A stretch of DNA of 57,340 nt. Origin: Microbacterium oxydans (GTDB lineage: Bacteria > Actinomycetota > Actinomycetes > Actinomycetales > Microbacteriaceae). Position 1 is the first letter of the stretch. Every line of letters begins with the position of its first letter. A model generated the notes under the pieces. That model saw nothing but the letters and a program-made list of their open reading frames with translations, ran no database searches and was not told where the DNA came from. The position numbers were made by a program, and so were the translations under genes. The DNA lies in the NCBI RefSeq assembly GCF_000956525.1, contig NZ_JYIW01000014.1, positions 1-57,340 on the forward strand. Direction: 5' to 3'. Of the stretch, positions 44,373 through 51,446 are shown piece by piece.

Positions 44373-44837
44373 ATGCCCGTCGACACCGCTCCCGTCACGC
44401 CACTCCGTTCGCGCGCCGCCGCGCTCGGCGCCCCGTGGAACGACGGTGCGGGGGCGCGGGCGCTCGGGCTGGTGCTGGATCACGCCGAGCTGATCGCCGA
44501 GGTCACCGAGACCGGTGCCACGCAGACCGCGGCTCGCACCCGCCGGCAGCAGCACGGCAACACCGAACGGGCCGCCGACGACCCCCAGTTCCTCCGAGTG
44601 CTCGCGGATGCCGCGGCGCGCTCAGCCGTGGCATCCGCCGCCGCCGACTCGCTGGTGCAGCGGGCTGACGCAGGCGCGGCCTCCGTCGCGGACGCCGAGC
44701 TGATCGCCGCCGGTCTCGCTCCGCTGTCGCGGGAGGCCGTCCGCGCTCTGTTCGAGACCCTCGGCGCTTCGAGCACGCTCACCGAGCACGGCCTGCACCT
44801 GTTCTGGACCCGGCTGCACGAGCTCGAAGCCCGGTGA
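44373..44837 (+). CDS. Orphan ACAD C-terminal helical domain protein
   Basis: This 154-residue, alanine-rich, all-helical protein has GAGGAG before its ATG. The C-terminus LFETLGASSTLTEHGLHLFW corresponds to the ACAD-fold motif VFEATGSSSTAAKHGLDAHW of the gene at 45315-46523. DDPQFLRVLADAAARSAVAS lines up with DDPFVQRLYGELVAQVAAIE of the same protein. It therefore looks like the C-terminal four-helix bundle of a DszC-type enzyme made as a free protein. The flavin-binding front half is missing and no remnant of it lies upstream. It is divergent from the fusion gene. Function unknown. Confidence 0.65.
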   Translation: MPVDTAPVTPLRSRAAALGAPWNDGAGARALGLVLDHAELIAEVTETGATQTAARTRRQQHGNTERAADDPQFLRVLADAAARSAVASAAADSLVQRADAGAASVADAELIAAGLAPLSREAVRALFETLGASSTLTEHGLHLFWTRLHELEAR

Positions 44838-44846
44838 CGCGGGGCT

Positions 44847-45288
44847 CTTCGACAAGCTCAGGGACCCAACCCCTGGGTTGCTGAGCCCGTCGAAGCATCC
44901 GCACGCTCCGGTCGCACTTCGTGCCGCCTCTCACCCGAGCAGGCGGCAGCAACTGCGACCGGAACCGCGTGCCGGGCCCTTCGACGAGCTCAGGGACCCA
45001 GGGGGTTGGGTTGCTGAGCCTGTCGAAGCATCCGCACACTCCGGTCGCACTTCGTGCCGCCTCTCACCCGAGCAGGCGGCAGCAACTGCGACCGGAACCG
45101 CGTGCCGGGCCCTTCGACGAGCTCAGGGACCCAACCCCTGGGTTGCTGAGCCTGTCGAAGCATCCCAACACTGCGGTCGCCGGGCCCTTCGACAAGCTCA
45201 GGGACCCAGCCACTGGGTTGCTGAGCCTGTCGAAGCATCCCAACACACGCTCAGGGTTCCAGCCACTGGGTTGCTGAGCCTGTCGAAG
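44847..45288. repeat. Array of nine palindrome cores, no gene
   Basis: Nine copies of the CTTCGACAGGCTCAG family occur in alternating orientation, starting at 44847, 44881, 44979, 45014, 45112, 45146, 45187, 45221 and 45274. Several have the variants AAGCTCAG or GAGCTCAG. They form four inverted pairs with GGGACCCA / TGGGTTG inner arms. The 477-base gap between the orphan ACAD domain gene and the ACAD gene holds only these repeats. Confidence 0.88.
44874..45133. repeat. Tandem duplication of a 127-bp block containing a hairpin
   Basis: 44874-45000 recurs at 45007-45133 with two substitutions. Each copy includes an internal hairpin with stem CCGGTCGCA and GTGCCGCCT pairing to AGGCGGCA and TGCGACCGG, plus one half of two palindrome pairs. 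The near identity indicates a recent duplication. Confidence 0.88.
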
Positions 45289-45314
45289 CATCCGAACGCT
45301 GCGACCGGAACCGC

Positions 45315-46523
45315 TCAGGTGTAGAGCGAGAGGGGCTGCCGCGTGCCGAGCAGGAAGTCGGCGCCGACCTCGAGCTTCTTGTAGTCGATCGGGTCGTGCA
45401 GTGAATGCGTGCGGACGTTGCGCCAATGCGCGTCGAGCCCGTGCTTGGCCGCCGTCGAGCTCGACCCCGTCGCCTCGAACACCCGGTTCGCGACGTCGAC
45501 GGCCGTGTCGCTCGAGACGACCTTGAGCTGTGCGACCCGGATCGCGATGTCACCCCGCGCCTGCTCGTCGACGTCGCCGCCCCGCGCGACGACCGCGTCG
45601 TACTCCTCGTTCACGCGGTCGGCGAGGGCCTCGATCGCTGCGACCTGCGCCACGAGCTCACCGTAGAGGCGCTGCACGAAGGGGTCATCGCGATACTTCT
45701 CGGCCGCGCTGAGGAACCAGGCGTTCGGCCGAGCATTCGTCAGCGCCCTCGCCTGGTCGAGCGCACCCTGCGCGATGCCGAGGTAGAGGTTGCCGAACAT
45801 GAGCTGCACCGCCGGGGTGAGCAGCGCCTGGAACCATTCGTCGGTGCCGTAGCCGAGCAGGTGCTCGGGGCCGACCGGCACGTCGTCGAAGCGCACCGTG
45901 TTGCTGGCCGACAGACGCTGCCCGAGGAAGTCCCAGTCGTCCTGCACCTCGACGCCGGGGTGTCCGGCGGGCAGCACCAGGAACGCGAAGCGTCCGGCAT
46001 CCGGTCCCGAGTCGACCACCGCATTCACGAGGATCACATCGCCGACCGAGGATCCGGTCGAGAAGCGCTTGGTGCCGACGAGGCGGAAGCCGTCACCGTC
46101 GGGTGTGAGGCTCAACGTCGGGTCGACCGGATTGACCGAGTCTCCCCACAGCCAGGTGTTCCGGATGCTCCGCCGGAACCAGTCCTCGCGATCGGCTGCG
46201 TCGGCGACCAGCGCGATGGTCGCCGAGTTCGCGTAGTGGTAGCCGAGCAGCTGGGCGATGCCGGCATCGACTCTGGCGATCTCGCGCACCGCGAGGAACG
46301 CCGACGACCAGTGTCCGCCGCCGCCCCCGAACTCGGCGGGGTCGAGCAGTGTCGTGAGCGCTGAGCGCTGCAGCAACGCCGACTCGGCCCGCGGCACTGC
46401 GCCGGCCTTCTCGCGCTCGAGCACGTCGACGGCGAGCTCGGCAGCGACGTCCTGCGCGATCCGCCGCCAGTGGGCATGCTCCTCGCGGGTGGCGACGCCG
46501 GTCCACTGGCTGCGGGCGGTCAT
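45315..46523 (-). CDS. ACAD-fold flavin monooxygenase (DszC-like)
   Basis: This 402-residue enzyme is of the DszC branch of the acyl-CoA-dehydrogenase fold. It has LLGYHYANSATIALVA, NTWLWGDSVNP, LVGTKRFSTGSSVGDVILV, VQDDWDFLGQRLSASNTVRFDDVPV and the C-terminal EATGSSSTAAKHGLDAHWRNVRTHSLHDPIDYK. In DszC the enzyme oxidises a thioether to sulfoxide and sulfone with reduced FMN. It is coupled (ATGA) to metY, which suggests that the sulfur released downstream is used for amino-acid synthesis. Confidence 0.92.
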   Translation of the reverse strand: MTARSQWTGVATREEHAHWRRIAQDVAAELAVDVLEREKAGAVPRAESALLQRSALTTLLDPAEFGGGGGHWSSAFLAVREIARVDAGIAQLLGYHYANSATIALVADAADREDWFRRSIRNTWLWGDSVNPVDPTLSLTPDGDGFRLVGTKRFSTGSSVGDVILVNAVVDSGPDAGRFAFLVLPAGHPGVEVQDDWDFLGQRLSASNTVRFDDVPVGPEHLLGYGTDEWFQALLTPAVQLMFGNLYLGIAQGALDQARALTNARPNAWFLSAAEKYRDDPFVQRLYGELVAQVAAIEALADRVNEEYDAVVARGGDVDEQARGDIAIRVAQLKVVSSDTAVDVANRVFEATGSSSTAAKHGLDAHWRNVRTHSLHDPIDYKKLEVGADFLLGTRQPLSLYT

Positions 46524-47899
46524 GACGCCGACTCCGAGCCGGCAGTGCCCTCGAGGTGGGCGGTGACCGCGGCGAGCGCACCGTCGAGGTCGGCGATGAG
46601 GTCGGCGACGGTCTCGATGCCGACCGAGAGTCGGACGAGCCCGTCGTCGATGCCGAGCTGGGCGCGCAGCTCTGGCGTGAAGGAGAGGTGCGTGGTGGTC
46701 GCCGGGTGCAGCGCCATCGAGCGCACGTCGCCGATGTTCGTCATGCGGCTGAAGACGCGCAGGCTGTCGATGAAGATCTCGGCCGCTGCCCTCCCGCCTC
46801 GCACGGTGACCGCGAAGACCGATCCGGAGCGCCCGTCGAGCGTGCGCTGCGCGATCTCGTGCTGCGGATGCCCAGGGAGTCCTGCGTAGTCGACGTATTC
46901 GACGGCCGGATGCTGCGCCAGGAACTCGGCGATCGCTCGGGAGTTCGAGACGTGCCGCTCCATCCGCAGCGACAGTGTCTCGATGCCCTGCTGCAGGAGG
47001 AACGCGTGGAACGGCGAGAGCGCCGGCCCGAGGTCGTTCACGATGCCGCCGCGCACGAACTGCTCGTATGCGCGGGGGCCGTGCGCTTCGAGGGCCGATG
47101 GCACGCCGGGAGCGGGGGATGCCGTGATGACCGAGAAGTCGCGAGGGCTGCCTGCCCAGTCGAAGGTGCCGCCGTCGACGACGATGCCCGAGATCGCGGC
47201 GCCGTGCCCGGTGAGGAACTTCGTTCCCGAGTGCACCACGATGTGCGCGCCCTGTTCGATGGGACGCACGAGGTAGGGGGTGCCGATCGTGTTGTCGACG
47301 ATGAGCGGGATGCCGTGGCGCTCGGCGATGCGGGCGACCGCGGCGATGTCGACCACGTCGTTCTTCGGGTTCGGGATGGTCTCGGTGAAGATCGCCTTGG
47401 TGTCCGGCCCGATCGCTGCCTCCCACTCGGCCTCGTCGGTGGGGTCCCACACGTAGTCGACGCCGACGCCGAAGCGCGCGAACGACCGTCCGAACAGGAT
47501 TCGCGTGCCGCTGTAGATGCTCGCGGTCGACACGAAGCGGTCGCCGTTGCCGACGATCGAGAGGATCGCCGCACTGATCGCCGCCTGCCCTGAACCGACC
47601 ACGATCGCGCCGACGCCACCCTCGAGGGCGGCGATGCGCCGTTCGGCGACGCCGTTCGTCGGGTTGAGGTTGCGGGAGTAGATCTGCCCGTCCTCGCCGC
47701 CGAAGCGGCGGGTGCTCTCGTCGAACGAGTCGAAGCGGAACGCGGCGCTCAGGTAGATCGGCGCGACCCGTGAACCGTATGCGGGCTCGTCGAACTCGCC
47801 GGCGTGCACCTGTCGGGTGTCGAAGCCGAAGTCTGTCCAGTCGTACACCGGGTCGAGCACCTCGTGCGGAACGGATTCGGGAGGGATGCCGTGGCTCAT
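46520..47899 (-). CDS. metY: O-acetylhomoserine sulfhydrylase (MetY type)
   Basis: This 459-residue PLP enzyme makes homocysteine from O-acetylhomoserine and sulfide, or methionine from methanethiol. The N-terminal FDTRQVHAGEF, PIYLSAAFRF, the GSGQAAISAAIL loop and the PLP lysine in VHSGTKFLTGHG are present. The start at 47899 is supported by a -10 box seven bases upstream. It leads a two-gene operon with a DszC-like enzyme and is divergent from the SAH-hydrolase operon. Confidence 0.93.
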   Translation of the reverse strand: MSHGIPPESVPHEVLDPVYDWTDFGFDTRQVHAGEFDEPAYGSRVAPIYLSAAFRFDSFDESTRRFGGEDGQIYSRNLNPTNGVAERRIAALEGGVGAIVVGSGQAAISAAILSIVGNGDRFVSTASIYSGTRILFGRSFARFGVGVDYVWDPTDEAEWEAAIGPDTKAIFTETIPNPKNDVVDIAAVARIAERHGIPLIVDNTIGTPYLVRPIEQGAHIVVHSGTKFLTGHGAAISGIVVDGGTFDWAGSPRDFSVITASPAPGVPSALEAHGPRAYEQFVRGGIVNDLGPALSPFHAFLLQQGIETLSLRMERHVSNSRAIAEFLAQHPAVEYVDYAGLPGHPQHEIAQRTLDGRSGSVFAVTVRGGRAAAEIFIDSLRVFSRMTNIGDVRSMALHPATTTHLSFTPELRAQLGIDDGLVRLSVGIETVADLIADLDGALAAVTAHLEGTAGSESAS

Positions 47900-47906
47900 T
47901 GCCCCG

Positions 47907-47992
47907 ACGCTAGACAACGCGCGCGTCACGCGCGCGCCCAGGCGTCATGAGAGGTCACAGACCGGCGGAGCGCGAGCGCGAGCGCGTAGCGT
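47907..47992. promoter_or_regulatory. Mirror-image divergent leaderless promoters
   Basis: TAGCGT stands seven bases before the start codon on both sides: 47912-47907 for metY (minus) and 47987-47992 for the Rossmann protein (plus). The 74 bases between hold a CGCGCG/CGCGCG hairpin (47918-47938) and no clear -35 boxes, so an activator may be needed. Confidence 0.5.
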
Positions 47993-47999
47993 CACCACC

Positions 48000-48755
48000 G
48001 TGATCGCAGTCCCCTCGCGAGCCGCGGATGCGCCGCCCGCCGGCTTCCCGCTCGCCGCCGCCGCGGCATCCGCGCACCCCTCGTCCGAGCCTCGTGTCGT
48101 CCGCTGGCGCTTCCCCGCGCTGCCCGCTGCCGTGGCGGATGCGGCGAGCGCCGCCTGGGGCGTGACGGTCGTCGCGGACGACACGGCTCCCGATCCCCGC
48201 GACGGACGGGCGTTCTCGGTGCTGCTCGCGCATGCGCGCTCGGAGCAGGTCGTCCGTGCCCTCGCCACGCGCACGAACCTGGTGCTCCCCGCCGCGGCCG
48301 CGCTCGTGGTCGGTGACGGGCCGATCGCCGAGACGATCGCGGCGACGCTCTCCGCCGGCGGCACCCGGATCATCCGCGTGATCGATGCGCCGGCCGCTCG
48401 ACTGCGGGCGCACCTCGCCGGCACCCGCACCGCGACGGCATCCGCTCCCCTGCCAGCCGCCGACCTGTCGATCGTGACCGGCGAGGGACACGCTCCCGTC
48501 GATCCGGCAGCCCGGTCGGGCGTCGCGATCGACGCATCGCTCGACGGCACAGGGCTCATCCGGGCATCCGGCGAGACCGTGCGTCCGTTCGTGCAGCACA
48601 TCGCTCCGCACTCCTGGGTCGTGGCCCCACCGGAACCGTTCACGACAGCCGACGGCGAACCGGGCCGCATCGCCGACCTGTTCGTCGCGCTGTCGATCCT
48701 GCACGCACACGCCGCTGACGCCGACGCCGGCCTCGCCGAGCTGGTGCTCTCATGA
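48000..48755 (+). CDS. Rossmann-domain companion of the SAH-hydrolase homologue
   Basis: This 251-residue protein of unknown function has a GTG start and a -10 box seven bases before it. The middle part contains ALVVGDGPIAETIAATL followed by an acidic/basic turn (IRVIDAPAARLRAHL) and ADLSIVTGEGH. This is a strand-GxGxxA-helix-strand order like the NAD domain of the SAH-hydrolase encoded next (VVVAGFGRVGSGVARHA, ADVLISTTGIAH). It lacks the substrate domain. It overlaps the SAH-hydrolase gene by four bases, so the two proteins are probably made together and may interact. Confidence 0.6.
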   Translation: MIAVPSRAADAPPAGFPLAAAAASAHPSSEPRVVRWRFPALPAAVADAASAAWGVTVVADDTAPDPRDGRAFSVLLAHARSEQVVRALATRTNLVLPAAAALVVGDGPIAETIAATLSAGGTRIIRVIDAPAARLRAHLAGTRTATASAPLPAADLSIVTGEGHAPVDPAARSGVAIDASLDGTGLIRASGETVRPFVQHIAPHSWVVAPPEPFTTADGEPGRIADLFVALSILHAHAADADAGLAELVLS

Positions 48756-50011
48756 CGGGGCGCATCGCCGACCCGCGGCTCTGGCGCGAGGGCGCAGCGC
48801 GCATCGCCTGGGCGCGGGAGTTCATGCCGGCGACGACCGCGCTCGCCGCCGAGCTCGCGGACTCGGGGCGCGTCAGCGGCATCCGCATCGCCGTCTCCGA
48901 TGTGCTGGAGCCGAAGACCGCGACGGTCGCCCTGCTGCTCGCCGAGGCCGGTGCCGATGTCGCCGTGTCGTGCGTCGGGCGCGACACGGATGATGCGGTG
49001 GCCGCTGCCCTGGTGCGCGCCGGCATCCCGACCTACGCGCAACGGAACGCCACGGAGGCCGATGACCGCGACAACGTGCTCGCGCTGCTCGACCACCACC
49101 CAGAAGTCATCGTCGACGACGGCGCGGCGACGATCCGGCTCGCGCACACCGAGCGTCCTGGCATCCTGCCTGCGATGGCCGGCGCCACCGAGCAGACCAC
49201 GAGCGGCGTCCGCCCGCTGCGCACCATGGAGCGGCTGGGCGAGCTGCGCATCCCGATCATCGCCGCGAACGACGCCCGCACGAAGTCGTTGTTCGACAAC
49301 GCGCACGGCACCGGCCAGTCGGTGGTGCTGGCGATCGCCGACCTGCTCGATCAGCCCTGGGCCGGCACCGAGGTCGTGGTCGCCGGGTTCGGCCGCGTCG
49401 GCAGCGGCGTCGCGCGGCATGCCGCTGCGCTCGGCGCGCACGTCACGGTCTCCGAGGTCGACCCGGTCGCAGCGCTCCAGGCCGTGTTCGCCGGATACGC
49501 GGTCGAGACGCTGTCGGATGCCGCAGCGCACGCCGACGTGCTGATCTCGACGACGGGGATCGCCCACACCGTCGCGCTCGAGCACCTCGAACGGCTGCCG
49601 GACGGCGCTGCGGTCGCGGTCGGCGGCGGGGCGTTCCAGGAGATCTCGTTGCTGCACGCCCGCGAGGCCGGCGCGGTGGAGACCTCACGGGTCGGCGCCG
49701 TCTCGGTGCTGCGGCTGCCGAACGGGCGCAGCATCCGCGTGCTCGACGACGGCCACTGCATCAACGTCAGCGCGGCAGAAGGCAACCCGATCCAGGTGAT
49801 GGACCTGTCGTTCGGCGTGCAGCTCGCGGCAGTCGACCACCTGCTCGCATCGCGCGGCGCCCTGACCCCGACCGTGCACATCCTGCCCGCTGCGGCCGAC
49901 GACCGCGTCGCGTCGCTCGCGCTGCGCGCCTTCGGCGGCGGACTGGATGCCGTGTCGGCCGAACAGCGCGACGACCTGACGTCGTGGCGTCCACGCGACA
50001 TCACCCCCTGA
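48752..50011 (+). CDS. S-adenosylhomocysteine hydrolase family protein (short type)
   Basis: This 419-residue protein aligns along the whole AhcY family: ARIAWAREFMPAT near the start, ATEQTTSGVRPLRTM, ANDARTKSLFDNAHGTGQS (the lysine and aspartate that act on the ribose are kept), the NAD loop VAGFGRVGSGVA and the C-terminal INVSAAEGNPIQVMDLSF. The usual cysteine after the FDN motif is a threonine, and the ~40-residue insert of the standard actinobacterial enzyme is missing. Both features recall the short archaeal/Thermotoga type. Substrate may be SAH or its deaminated form. Confidence 0.85.
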   Translation: MTGRIADPRLWREGAARIAWAREFMPATTALAAELADSGRVSGIRIAVSDVLEPKTATVALLLAEAGADVAVSCVGRDTDDAVAAALVRAGIPTYAQRNATEADDRDNVLALLDHHPEVIVDDGAATIRLAHTERPGILPAMAGATEQTTSGVRPLRTMERLGELRIPIIAANDARTKSLFDNAHGTGQSVVLAIADLLDQPWAGTEVVVAGFGRVGSGVARHAAALGAHVTVSEVDPVAALQAVFAGYAVETLSDAAAHADVLISTTGIAHTVALEHLERLPDGAAVAVGGGAFQEISLLHAREAGAVETSRVGAVSVLRLPNGRSIRVLDDGHCINVSAAEGNPIQVMDLSFGVQLAAVDHLLASRGALTPTVHILPAAADDRVASLALRAFGGGLDAVSAEQRDDLTSWRPRDITP

Positions 50012-50078
50012 CCCTCGACCGGTCAGCACCCGACCGGTCAGCACCCGAACCGTCCGACCCCGACCAGACCGGATCCGC

Positions 50079-51446
50079 ATGAGCAGCATCACCCTCCACC
50101 GCGCGCGCACGGTGCTCCCCGTCGCCACCCCGCCGATCGCCGACGGCGCCGTCGCCGTGCGCGACGGCCGCATCGTGGCCGTCGGCACGCACGACGACCT
50201 GACCGCCGAGCTCGGCACGGCCGTCGGCGAGCGCCATGAGTGGGACGGCACCCTCACCCCGGGGCTCGTGAACGCGCACACCCACCTGCAGTACACCGAC
50301 ATGGCAGCGGTCGGCCGTGGCTCGTACCCGAGCTTCGAGACGTGGGCGCTGGCCTTCGAGCAGGGATACCGCGTCGAGCACGACTGGGCGGCGTCGGCAG
50401 CCGAGGGCGCTCGACAGTCGATCGAGGGCGGCACCACCGCCGTCGCCGAGATCGTCACCGACCCTGCAGCCGGCAGCGCGGTGCACGATGCGGGCCTGCA
50501 CGGCATCGTGTTCTGGGAGGTGTTCGGCTTCAAACGCGCCGGCTGGGAGGTCGACGGTCGCGAGCGCGTGCTCGCCCAGCTCGACGCGCTGCCGTCGCCG
50601 CCGGCGACCGGCCTGTCGCCGCACGCGATCTACTCGCTCGACACCGACGTGTTCCGATCGCTGCAGCAGCTCGCCGAGGAACAGGGCGTCCGCCTGCACA
50701 TCCACGCGGCCGAGTCGGCATCCGAAGACGAGTTCGCGCGCTTCGGCACCGGCCCGCTCGCCGACCGGTGGCGCGGGCTCGGGCACTCCGACATGCAGCT
50801 GCTCTCGGCAGGCGGCTCCGGCAGCGGGGTGGTGCACTACCTCGACACGGTCGGCGTGCTCACTCCGCACTCGCACCTCGCGCACGGCATCTACGTCGAC
50901 GCCGACGACCGCGCACTGTTGCGCGAACGCGGCGTCTCGGTGGCGCTGTGCCCGCGGTCGAACGCCGTGATCGGGCTCGACGCACCGCCGATCGCCGCGT
51001 ACCTGCGCGAGGGCAACCCGATCGGCGTCGGCACCGATTCGCTGTCGTCGTCTCCCTCGTTGCATGTGCTCGACGACGTCGCCGAGCTGCACCGCCTCGC
51101 CCAGGTCCAGGGCTACACCGGCGACGACCTGCACGCCCGGCTGCTGCACGCGGCCACGGCCGGCGGCGCTCGCGCGCTCGGACTCGGTCTCGGCAGCGGC
51201 CCCGCGCCGAGCGGATTCCTGGCAGCAGACGCGCGCGCCGACCTCGCGGTGTTCGACGTCGCATCGACCAGCCCCCGCGACGCGTTGGCTGAGCTCGTCG
51301 AGAGCGCCCCTGCGGCGGTCGCGACCATCGTCGACGGACGCACGCTGTGGACCGCCGCCCCTTCGACAGGCTCAGGGAACCAGGGCGCAGGCTCAGGGAC
51401 CCAGGGCGCAGACTCAGGGACCCGACAGAACGGAACGAACCGATGA
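50079..51446 (+). CDS. Adenine-nucleoside deaminase-like amidohydrolase (MtaD/SsnA type)
   Basis: This 455-residue metal-dependent amidohydrolase is of the COG0402 group. Metal ligands are visible in GLVNAHTHLQYTD, LHIHAAES (with the catalytic Glu) and HLAHGIYVD, and the Asp in GVGTDSLSSSPSL. Relatives deaminate SAH, methylthioadenosine, 5'-deoxyadenosine or aminofutalosine. It follows the SAH-hydrolase homologue by 67 bases that contain a 15-bp tandem repeat (50016-50045). The last ~25 residues are encoded by palindromic repeat DNA. The exact substrate is not readable. Confidence 0.85.
   Translation: MSSITLHRARTVLPVATPPIADGAVAVRDGRIVAVGTHDDLTAELGTAVGERHEWDGTLTPGLVNAHTHLQYTDMAAVGRGSYPSFETWALAFEQGYRVEHDWAASAAEGARQSIEGGTTAVAEIVTDPAAGSAVHDAGLHGIVFWEVFGFKRAGWEVDGRERVLAQLDALPSPPATGLSPHAIYSLDTDVFRSLQQLAEEQGVRLHIHAAESASEDEFARFGTGPLADRWRGLGHSDMQLLSAGGSGSGVVHYLDTVGVLTPHSHLAHGIYVDADDRALLRERGVSVALCPRSNAVIGLDAPPIAAYLREGNPIGVGTDSLSSSPSLHVLDDVAELHRLAQVQGYTGDDLHARLLHAATAGGARALGLGLGSGPAPSGFLAADARADLAVFDVASTSPRDALAELVESAPAAVATIVDGRTLWTAAPSTGSGNQGAGSGTQGADSGTRQNGTNR
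51361..51420 (+). repeat. Palindrome repeat forming the C-terminal codons of the deaminase
   Basis: One exact CTTCGACAGGCTCAG core (51361-51375) is followed by two decayed copies (CAGGCTCAGGGACCCAGGG type). All are read in frame as serine-, glycine- and threonine-rich residues at the end of the amidohydrolase. Confidence 0.85.

Noticed and set aside
44847..45288. CRISPR-like array
   Set aside because: The repeats are palindromic, alternate in orientation and have irregular spacing, the spacers are themselves repeated, and no cas gene is near.
44878..45324. Small proteins encoded by the repeat arrays (Leu/Ser/Lys-rich frames)
   Set aside because: The frames arise from the palindrome cores read in several phases on both strands and lack ribosome sites.
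47900..47999. SAM or similar riboswitch upstream of metY
   Set aside because: The -10 box lies seven bases from the start codon, leaving no leader RNA to hold a riboswitch.
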